From: Boesenbergia rotunda
Taxonomy: Eukaryota > Streptophyta > Magnoliopsida > Zingiberales > Zingiberaceae
DNA length: 64,000 nt
Assembly: GCA_024364735.1 (NCBI GenBank)
Contig: JAGFNQ010005184.1
Coordinates: 1-64,000, forward strand
Direction of reading: 5' to 3'
The translations under genes and the position numbers were made by a program. Shown here piece after piece: positions 54,471-64,000 of the stretch (position 1 is the first letter of the stretch; each line of letters begins with the position of its first letter). The notes under the pieces were generated by a model, which was given only the letters and a program-made list of their open reading frames with translations, ran no database searches and had not been told where the DNA came from.

Positions 54471-55548
54471 TATAACAAAAAACAAAAAAAAATTAAAGGT
54501 ATTATACTGATTGTATTATAAAATTAATTATTTTATTTGATATAATTTTAAAATTATAAAAATTAATAAAAATATTATAATCTGAATTATAAAATTAACA
54601 AGATATAATTTAAATTATATTACAGACTGAATTATATTATAAATTAAATGACATTACCTCTAATGAAATACAGTCTAAATATAAATCCTCTTTGTAAATA
54701 TAGTAGTTCACAGTTAGACACAAAAATGATTATTTTCACGGCCTCTAATTAATTTGTCTTTTAAGTAAGATATAATTTTTTACCTTCATAGCTTCTTATC
54801 AGTATACTGTTCGTCCTTAATAATGAGACTATTAATTTTTATGGACAATAAAAATAACTAAAATCTAACCGTTAGAATTTTTTCTTCTTAATTTTTTTAA
54901 TTTTTAAATTATTATTAAAAATATTTAAATCAAATTATATCCTTTTCTATTTATTTTTAAATTAAATTATATTTTTTCCTATTTATTTCATATTAAATAA
55001 TATCCTTTCCTATTTATTTTTATATTAAATTAAATTTTTAACTTATAAAATCTATTATGATTTTTTTATAATTTTAAAGAATATTAAAGGTGTCTAAATT
55101 CAATTATATACTTTTATTTTTATTTTCATAATAAATTATATTTTTTTCCTTATTTATTTCATATTAAATTAATTTTTTTATTTAGAAAAATTCATTCTAG
55201 TTGATTAAATTTTAACCCTCTAGAATTGTCGTTTTTAAAAGACAACGGTGAGAGGAGAGGGCATCTAGTCGATACATGTCTATCATTCTCTTGGAAACAA
55301 ATTGAATCTTATATTATTGATATTATTTACACGTCATTACTAGTCTCACCTATTTTATTAATTTAGATATGGAAGAATATATTCTAAATTTCAGTGTTCC
55401 ATTACGGAGCCTTTATCGCTAATTGGAGTTAGGACGCATGTCCCAGACACAAATATTCCAAATTCCAATGGGGCCCCACCAGGAATCTACGTGAGTCAGC
55501 AGCACATGAGCAACGGGCACACAAAAGTTTAGGCAGTGGAAAAGCGAA
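54471..55548. other. AT-rich spacer, no gene seen
   Basis: Highly AT-rich non-coding sequence on both strands. A few TATTTATTT-like blocks recur at 54900-55170 but form no clear element. Confidence 0.5.
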
Positions 55549-55922
55549 CGGGATCCTTGTCCCACAACGCTCTCCCTATTCCGTCTGTCTCACTCTCCGA
55601 CAATAACTGGTGAGTCATCCGATCGTCGATCGGACATCATCGATGGATTTTGATCGTCGTACCGAATGAAATGATATCTTGGAAGAACAGTGAACCGGTC
55701 GGAATCGCTGTAATTGCAATGTTATCGGATTCGACGGTGAATCCGACGAGATCGCAATTGCGACGATCCCGACGGATTCACCATACCCCCAGGATATAAT
55801 TTTGTTCAAGGCTACAGCCGAAGGTCGTTAGTGGTGTCCGATTAACGATCGAACAACTCGCTGACCGTTGCTGGGAGTGAGACAGACAGGACAAGGGGGT
55901 TTTGTGAGATAAAGATATGCCC
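55549..55922. mobile_element. Long-TIR non-autonomous element, family copy 2
   Basis: The two ends are inverted repeats sharing GTCTGTCTCACTC about 35 bp in, followed by a CCGATCG region. The middle matches 7905-8030 (blocks CGGTCGGAATCG, AATTGCAAT and CGACGATCCCGACGG). This copy is about 375 bp against 515 bp for copy 1, mainly from a shorter right half. There is no coding capacity. Confidence 0.65.
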
Positions 55923-56159
55923 TCGCGGAAAAGGCGATCGTAATTCCTCTCCGGTGCTATATGCTGACCTGGAGAATGCCGCAGACAATTTATTGGAGCA
56001 TTTATTTGTTAATTTAATTTAATATGTAAATAAACGATCTGTTCATTTGTGCTGATTTTCTGATTCAGCAAAACCAATTGGTTCCATCATAAAAATATGT
56101 CTCTTTTTCGCCCTCTGGAATTCCTTCCTGTATTTTTTTCCTACTCTTTTGGGTAGCCA

Positions 56160-58960
56160 TTGCAAAGTATCATATAGTATCATAATAGTAAATAAAATAA
56201 TAAAATATTACCACCACATGATTAATAATAATAGAATAAATAGTAAGCATAATAAACCCTATAGAATAAATACAACAAATTAAAAATTCAATGATAATAA
56301 ATACAAATCCACTAAGAAACCAGAAATAAAAGATGAGTCTAATAAATAAATAAAAATAACGACAACTACATGAAACAAAAATGAGAGCAAATAATACGAT
56401 GAATCCGAGCGGACTCTGCAAGTATAATAAATAGACAAATGCATGGTATAAACAAGATAATCAAATAGGTAGAAGCAACGGTATATAGTCTATGGAATAT
56501 AGAGCATAAATCAAATACATAACTATACAAATAGACATACATGAAATCTATATATGTATGTCAATCAAATATAACAACTCAAACAAATATAAGATGCATC
56601 GTATGCAAATGATGCAATGACATGTATCATCCCTACATGTCAATCTTATACCATCACATCATATCTGTGTGGTTAACTGGGCAACAACTGTGACAACTAT
56701 ACGCACTCTCACAACCATCTCCTCTGAGTGGCCGAGTGGACAGGATATTGGGAGAAAAATCTCAATCTCAAATCCCAAAAATAAGGAGAAACAACCTCTA
56801 AACTCCAATAACAAGGGGGAGCACAACTGCTCTATATCAAAGACCCAGGAAGAGTGTAACCTCTACTCCAGGAACAAACGAGAATGTGACTTCTAAATCC
56901 CATGGGTTTACCTATCTCTCATAAACAACGGAGGAAGTGTCACTGTCGACTACAACTCCAACAATTATCACTACCCCTGAGTGATTGAATGTTGCACAAC
57001 AGGATAGCTGCTCGTACTCTGACAACCACCATTATCCCGAATAGTTGAGTGGGTAGATTGTTATATGACTAATGACAGACTTAACCATAAGAAACTTGAT
57101 AGCCGCCAGCATGCAACAATGTAATATGGCGTATGTTACCAATGTGCATAACCTCAATCAGGTCAACCACCAAACAATCAATAAGAAACTCATGTTTCCT
57201 ATCAAATATCATAATAAATAAATATACAACCAATCTACTTGGTAAGATATATCTAATACCAACCACATCCTAGATAGGTCACATGATAATTCTAGAGTAC
57301 TCGTATATAACTCTTTAGATCTGAAAATAAAAGTTTAAACTGTATAATTGAAAATTTTGATTGTTACTCAAAGGTTAAGTAGAGAAAATTATCGATAAGG
57401 AAATATAAGTATAATATAATTAAGATAAATAAACCTACTCAGAAAATAGGATAACCATGCATTTAAAGATAAACGAAGTTATAAAATCAAATAAGAAATA
57501 TCCGTCTCATAAATAATGTCTGTGTATAATATTGAAAAGAACCCTTCACGATGAACGTACGAATCCGACCAAGGTTCTATATTAAGGACATGATTTAGCT
57601 ATCAATATAAATATAATTATTAGCTAAACTACAAATAAATAAAATTAAGATAAATCTTAATTACAACATCTATTTAAATAAATCCAAAATAATTATGAAT
57701 TCCTTCTTAACCTAATTGTAATTAGGTTAATTTCCCAAATTAACTCAAGGAATTATCCCGACCACTAATCCAACCCTCGAATCCAATAAATACTAGATTC
57801 GAGGTATACACAATAGGGGTCACAATGATAGGCACAAAAAACACACATCAATCCCTACATTGAGGTCAACCTTTGGCATAACACCTCAACTTATAGATAG
57901 CACACGATGCAATATCATGATCAGAATCTTAAACTACTGTCAACTACCACAAATCAAAATGTAGATTTACAATAGGATTTCCATAACATGGAGGTATCAA
58001 GATCTACTGTTATTCATCTTTCATTAACTGACCACAATTAATTAATGACTTATTTAACTCCTAATTCAAATCTAATCTACATCAAACCAAAATATCAATG
58101 AATCCAGTACATAGTGATCCAAGTACCACGATTGACACCACCAATGGTCCAATACCCATCTCAACCAATTCTACAAGGTTTCACATGGCAAGAGGTTTAC
58201 AAGATTAAGTGAAGCAAACTATACTCGCTGCTAACATGTTTGCTACCCCGATCTCTATATCATATCACACAATTAGGCATGTTCAGCAAAATACAAAACC
58301 AAATAACTCCTACAACATGAATTCACAGCAAAACCAGCCAATCACACAAATCCAAATCTGATCCCAGCAAGGAAGACTCACAAGGGAAGGAAACTCAACA
58401 GTAAAATTTAAAAGCAATAGGATCTGCTGATTCAATCAAAATCCACGACAACTTCAACTTAAAAGAACTATTTGAACCAAGTTACCTTACCTCAATCACC
58501 CACGTGTGCGGCTCACTGTTCCTGCCCCGGTAAAACCCACGATCAATGCAAAGAAATGACTATCAGCGCTGTGGTGTCTCACGTGGAGGAGGGAATCGTG
58601 CGAGGGCTCGCGTGAATAGGGCTCGCGATGGGAGGGAGGTTGCGGTGCTGGTTGCGATAAGAGGAAGAGGAGAAGAAACAGAAATATTATAGTAGGAGAC
58701 TTTTGCAATTTAACCCTTCAATTCTTGCTTATCCAAATCAAGTCCTTAATTTCGCTTTTTACATATTTCACCTCTCAAAATTTTCTGGATTTAACATACG
58801 TTTCTCCTCCAACGATCAAACCAGTGAAAGAACAAATAAGAACATAAAGAACTTGAAAGAGAAATATGGAAAGAAATAATCTTTATAAATATCCAAAAAA
58901 AATTCCTACCTTCACCAACATGTGGGAAGGTGTATAATGCCTAAGCTGAAGAGGATACAC
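56160..58960 (-). mobile_element. Divergent Del-like LTR sequence
   Basis: The minus strand repeats the layout of the solo LTR at 24899-28127. It has an AT-rich start, a GC-rich leader (58560-58700), then ATTGAGGTAAGG (58489-58500) matching ATTGAGGTAAGGG near 25513. Further on it has a CCACTCGGCCACTC block (near 56730) and a GTCATTGCATC block. Identity is low and the ends were not defined. The region has no coding sequence. Confidence 0.4.
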
Positions 58961-59866
58961 GTCGACTGCCACGCCAATCTTGGACCACACAAGTAAACCT
59001 TCTTATATGTACTGGCGAGTGGCGACAGCCGTTAGTCTGACTCCGCCATTGCTCTAATGGCTATCATCCACGGTCAACACTAAGTATAGTGGGTCCGACG
59101 AGGCAGCTGACCTGATCGGATTTACCTGAGCGATATCAACACTAATTCAACCCGGTGTTACTCCCTACTCCCGGTTTAACAGGCTGAGCCGGCGGGTTCG
59201 ATTTTCCCTCGTTCATGCATCCGTACGTCATGTCCTGTACACATATATATAAAGTGTACAAAACATTTAAGTAATGTACCATGGTTCAGTTTTGCACCCC
59301 ACCCCCCTCTGTGTAACTCAGATACATAGGGACAAGACGGGCAGGACCTTGATGTCGGACCAAGTCACAGACTTACGTTAATATTCCTGTACTGATTTTT
59401 TAACTCTGCGTATGCCAAATTACCAAATAACTAAATAAATAGGAAAACACAAACACTTATCATGATCCCTCAATCAGTTACTTATGGATGACGCAGGGAA
59501 GGTGGGCAGTCACGCTCACTGCTCCTTAATCAACTTCAGCTGTAGATTGGACAGTGGTCCATGCAAATGAAAGCACACCTTCTCTTTATTTTAGTGCGTG
59601 GATTGCAGATTGGTTCGATATGGGTTCTGAATCCCTGCTTTGCAACCTCGCCCACTGCGTCTTTGGCTTTTAATCGGTGTAACTTCTGCGAGCATAATGG
59701 CCTGACAGACAGGGCAATAATTTTGAAGTCTTTTGATGCCATGCTCTTTCATGACATTAATTAGTAGGCAGCTGTCAATTGTATTGATGATGCAATAATT
59801 AAAATAAGAGAAAATTAGTAAAAAAATTCAAAATAAAATTGAGTTTTGTATGCCATTTCTATCCCA
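58961..59866. other. Spacer, no gene seen
   Basis: Mixed-composition non-coding sequence. A short open frame overlaps on both strands at 59536-59764, but neither shows a recognisable domain. Confidence 0.4.
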
Positions 59867-60395
59867 CCTCATAAAATTTTGATGATACACTCTCTAATAA
59901 AAATTTTGATGATAGACACTAAGATAATTTTATATATTATTTTTTTATTAGTATAAAATAGTAAAAATTTAGTATATATTATAAAAATTTAAATATGAAT
60001 TATTTGATATTCAGTACTAATTTAAAAAATTTGAGTATTATTAAAAAAATATTAAGTATATTTATTTCAGTATATAGTAAAATTTTTAGTATACATTATA
60101 AAAATTTAAGTATGAATTGGTTTAGATTGAGTATTATTTGAAAAAAATTTGAATATAAAATTTCAAATATGTGAGGTTGCATCAAGATCATGATGGATGA
60201 GCCACCGTATCAAAATCATGATGGAGGAGCCACCAAAATTTTATACATTTTTCTTAAATTAATACTCAATCTCAAATAATTTATACTTAAATCTTTATAA
60301 TATATACTAAATTTTTACTATTTTATACTAATAAAAAATAAATACAATATCATCTTGTCAATCTTCTAAGGGAGTGCACAAAGATTTTATAAAAT
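59867..60395. mobile_element. MITE-like inverted-repeat element
   Basis: The left arm (from about 59867) and the right arm (back from about 60395) are inverted copies over some 150 bp. They include TTAGTATAAAATAGTAAAAATTTAGTATATAT-type sequence, given here only in outline. A second partial copy of the left arm lies at about 60065-60140. AT content is very high. No clear target duplication was found. Confidence 0.55.
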
Positions 60396-60777
60396 AAGAA
60401 CTGCATGCAAAGCAGTTTTAGGAAATTTTCACCAATTAACACTTGAAATAAAGTAGTTTTAGGATTTTAGCAATTAATAAAAAAAAACATCGATTCCGTT
60501 TATATAAATTTGAATCTTATCATAAGCCACTTTGTCTTTATTATTGGAGGGCGCGCATAACTTCAAAGTTTGCTTAATATATACTGCCCTGGGAGTTTTT
60601 ATTTTGTTCTTTTAAACTATCATTCAGAATCACTAAATAAAAACATTAAAGGTCAGACATCCATTACGATAAAAAAATTCTCTCTACTTAGCAAGCTATT
60701 AAAAAGAAGAAGAAATTAGGGAATAAAATAGTACTGTGATGATTCAGTATCCATGAAAATTTACAACCATCTGGTAA
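60396..60777. other. 3' side of the pyruvate kinase gene
   Basis: AT-rich non-coding sequence that should contain the 3' untranslated region of the kinase. Nothing else was recognised. Confidence 0.45.
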
Positions 60778-63390
60778 TCACTGAACAGTCTTAATCCTCA
60801 TCATGGTTGCACCTCCATCTCGATGCAGCGCCACAATCGATTCCCCCGGTCTGCATAGGCCTGTGGCCTTCGCATGCTCAAGAGCAAATTTGACGGCTTC
60901 ATCAGTAGTCTCGTTATCGAAGGCCTTTGCAGACGCACAGCACAACACAGGAATTATTCCTCTGTATATGAGGCTGTGCTTTGCAGGAGCTACGTCGCTG
61001 CAGAACCATTCCAATGAATCCGTCGTCAAACCTGGAACGATCACTGACAGTATCGGCATTTTGGGCCTGTATTTAGCAACTAGTTTTGCAGTGGTTCCCC
61101 CTCTGGTCAGAACCAAGATGAGAGATGCCTTGGCAGAGTTGGCTGTCCTGACAGCTGAAGCCGCAAGACTCTCCATTGGACTCATGGGCAGTGATGCTGT
61201 AGCAACAATCCCTTTGAAAACGGAACCATGATCAAAGTAAGACTCGGCTTCCAAGCAAATCTTAGCCATTGTCTGGACTGCTAGCTCTGGATAAGCGCCT
61301 GCAGCTGTTTCGCCACTGAGCATCACACAGTCAGTGCCATCAAGAACAGCATTGGCGACATCAGTTGCTTCTGCTCTAGTGGGTCGTGGCGATTTGGTCA
61401 TGGACTCCAGCATTTGAGTCGCGGTTACAACAGGTTTTCCTCGCCTGTTACACTCCGCTATCATCACCTTCTGTGCGTAGAATATCTTCTCGGTAGGAAT
61501 TTCCATTCCTAAATCTCCTCGAGCAACCATGAAAGCATCTGACTTTTTGAGAATGTCAACGAAGTTGGCAATGCCTTCTTGATTCTCAACCTGAAAAACA
61601 TTTACGGTCTGAATAAATCATTGCTCTCTTTGCAGAAACATAGATAGATTCAACAAACCTTGGACATCAGCAAAATTGACTTGGCATGCTCTCCAAGGAC
61701 CTCCCTAACTTCTTCAAGATCAGAACCTTTGCGCACGAAGGACAGGGCAATGATGTCAATTTTGTTTGGAACACCCCATCTAAGAATGTCTTCCTTATCC
61801 TTCTCTGTTAGCGTAGGCAGGTCCACTTTAACTCCTGGAAGATTAACATTCTTCCTCTCACCGAGGATCGCAGAGTTCTCGCAGCGGCAACGAACCAGTC
61901 CCAAATCCTTATCGCAAGAAAGCACTGTGAGGGAGATAGAACCATCGGCACACAAAATGACACTGTTTGGCTTCAAATCCTCCGCAAGCTTTTTGTAACT
62001 CATAGATATCGTGTTCTCATCGCCCTTTATGCTGTAATCTGTAGTTATAGTAATTTCTTTATCCTTTTTAAGATGGATAGGCATGCCATCTTTCAGAAAT
62101 CCAGTCCGTATCTCTGGACCCTGTTAATTATCCATCTAAACTGTGAGAACAGCATAGCCATTGACGTTTGAGAATCTATTTTATATGAAAGAAGAATATC
62201 ACAAACTTCACATTTTCCGTTAATCGTTTGGTAAAACTCAACCTATCAAAATATTATTTGTCCTTTTTGTTGCAATTTTTTGATTTGGCATGAGAAAATT
62301 AAAGCTGCAATAACCTATCTAGACTATAAATAAAATAAAATTAGTAGATATATAGATATTGAATTTGATGAGTTGGCAATAATGGATAGAATTTAATAAG
62401 GATGAGTGTTTATGATAAAATAAAAGTGCATGTCTGGATTTAATGTACATAGAATAGGTGATTATCCACTAAGCCTAGAAATCACCTTTTGATGAATGAA
62501 AGCAAATTGAGTTGTTTAATTTTTTTTATTGTCTCCTCTACCATAAGGGTGAAACTCCTCTTCCCATTCTTTCTTCCACCAAAAACAGTATAATTTCTTT
62601 TGTAACTGAGACATGAAATGATTTGAGAACCATCATGAAATATTAACATGTATAAAAAAACATGATGCATTCATGGACAGACAAATGCCCTTTTCTCAGG
62701 TCATGGAAATAATACAGGGAAACTCAGAAAATAATTCATGGTTTATGGTGTGATGATACGTACGTGTAAAGAAATAGTTAGAGAGAATAGCATCAAGATT
62801 CAGAGGTGAATTATTTAAATTCCTTAATGATATGTATACAAAACCATCCACAATATTAGATGAGTTAAATATGCACAAAATCGATAAACATCGAACGTTG
62901 GGTGATGCCACAAAACATCGATCACAGCAAGATTGCAACTAGCAGATAAGCCAAAGTAAATAAGAGAGAGAGAGAGAGACGAACAAGGAATTAATTAAAA
63001 CAGAGTGAAAACACATTCAAGAAGAAACGTACGTATACAAAGACGAGAATTTAGATCATATTCTTCACAACTCTCAGTCAGGAAAAAGTTAGTACCTTTA
63101 AGTACAAAAGGACAAAAGAGAACCAAACAAAAACGCGAAACACGACCATTTATATGAGAGAAGATCACCTTCGTGTCGAGCATGACGGCGCAGAGGATCC
63201 CGGTATTCTCCATGGCGGCGCGGAGGTTATCGAGGGTTTCCTGGTGGTATTCGTGGGAGCCGTGGGAGAAGTTGAACCTGGCGACATTCATCCCTGCCTT
63301 CAGGAGCTTCTCGATCATCTCGACCGACCTCGACACCGGGCCGAGGGTGCAGACGATCTTGGTCTTTGGCCTTCTTAGTGCCTCAGCCAT
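60778..63390 (-). CDS. Pyruvate kinase, cytosolic
   Basis: Three exons on the minus strand: 63390-63169, 62120-61659 and 61590-60778, all GT-AG and in frame, giving 498 residues. It catalyses phosphoenolpyruvate + ADP to pyruvate + ATP, the last step of glycolysis. The N-terminus RRPKTKIVCTLGP has no transit peptide, which supports a cytosolic isoform. Active-site pieces include NFSHG, LDTKGPEIRTG, the catalytic Lys228 in MSKVENQEG, Glu230, Asp254 in RGDLGMEIP, ATQMLESM and the TRAEATDVANAVLDGTD signature. The C-terminal domain is complete and ends MMRIKTVQ. The length matches shorter plant cytosolic isoforms. Intron 1 is 1048 bp and intron 2 is 68 bp. Nothing suggests damage. Confidence 0.95.
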
Positions 63391-63488
63391 TGCCGGACGG
63401 ATAAGACCAGCTAGTCGAAACCGAAAAAGGTACGTAGGTTGGAGTTAATTGAACGACGTCGCGAGGTAAGAAACCTTGAAAAAGTTCA

Positions 63489-63496
63489 ATTTATAG
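63489..63496 (-). promoter_or_regulatory. Likely TATA box of pyruvate kinase
   Basis: The minus strand reads CTATAAAT, 99 bp upstream of the ATG, leaving a leader of about 65-70 bases. Confidence 0.55.
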
Positions 63497-63821
63497 AGAA
63501 CAGCAATTTGCTCTTTCTCCGTATTAGAACCAGAAAACTCACAACTTCAAAGAAAAGATATTTTCATATTTTGTTCTCGGTCTCTGTCTTTGACTGATTC
63601 AGATAGTTTAATTTTTTAATAAAATTAATTTTAGATTCGATCTATATGAATAAAATTTTAAATTTCTTTTTATAATAATTAATTTTATAAAAAAAATTAA
63701 GTACAATTTGTCTATAAAATTGGAAAAGTGCTGTATTGATTAATTTTTAAGACAAAAATGAATAATTTTTTTTAGATAATTTACTTTCTTGTATTATAAT
63801 ATTAAGAAGTCTGAATATTAG

Positions 63822-63822
63822 A

Positions 63823-63861
<39 letters not shown>

Positions 63862-63865
63862 TATA
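63822..63865. repeat. (ATT)n-(AT)n microsatellite
   Basis: About ten ATT units run into about six TA units, upstream of the pyruvate kinase promoter. Confidence 0.95.
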
Positions 63866-64000
63866 AATACAAATTGAAAATATATATTATTTTTTAAAAT
63901 AATCATTACAAATTAAATTAAGTATAAATCAGCCCAAATAGAACTGATGTTTTTAAGGATGAACAAAATATAGATTAAATTGAATTGATCGATTAATTCA

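Noticed and set aside
59536..59764. Overlapping short open frames on both strands that looked gene-like in composition
   Set aside because: No domain, no splice partners and no flanking signals were found, so a gene cannot be supported.

Overview
This window is nuclear DNA from a flowering plant, most likely a monocot. The evidence is split eukaryotic genes with GT-AG introns, plant-only gene families and a dense load of LTR retrotransposons. The density of nested elements and the GC-rich 5' ends of the coding regions suggest a large-genome commelinid monocot, perhaps of the ginger order. I cannot fix the species from sequence alone.

Layout from left to right. (1) 1-6360: the 5' LTR and most of the coding region of a decayed Ty3/gypsy element of Tat type on the minus strand, cut by the window edge. 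(2) 6361-9132: AT-rich flank with two non-autonomous DNA transposons side by side. (3) 9133-11016: an intact single-exon arginine-rich tandem CCCH zinc-finger gene. (4) 11362-34165: a broken minus-strand Ty1/copia element ('copia A') split by a nest of later insertions. These are a 1.8-kb solo LTR at 15049-16855 and a nearly complete 15.8-kb SIRE-like copia element at 17450-33215. The SIRE-like element itself carries a 3.2-kb solo LTR at 24899-28127. Exact 5-bp target-site duplications (ATAAG, ACAAC and CCATT) give the order of events. (5) 34166-37640: an inverted, rearranged piece of endogenous pararetrovirus, a short inverted LTR remnant, and the 3' end of a second Tat-like gypsy element. 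(6) 38621-39433: an R2R3-MYB gene of the MYB44 type, then a solo LTR at 40236-41239. (7) 43525-63390: a gene-rich stretch with a CHUP1/IPGA1-like gene, tRNA-Pro(AGG), a four-EF-hand calcium-dependent protein kinase, a DUF630/DUF632 (NRG2-like) gene and cytosolic pyruvate kinase. Small repeats and a divergent LTR lie between them.

The host genes do not form a pathway. The zinc finger, MYB and CDPK families are often linked to stress signalling in plants, but their proximity here implies no shared regulation. Exon structures were built by hand from splice sites and reading-frame continuity. Every junction of the four split genes keeps frame.

The most unusual material is in the SIRE-like element. 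Its 2.2-kb LTRs hold two different arrays of short palindromes. One palindrome family recurs between pol and an extra 3' ORF. That extra ORF appears to start with a spliced mini-exon and is broken only by two in-frame TGA codons. Other points of note are a gypsy polyprotein interrupted by a single amber codon, an antisense ORF upstream of a gypsy LTR, a two-copy family of long-TIR elements, and GC-rich minisatellites inside three unrelated LTR families.
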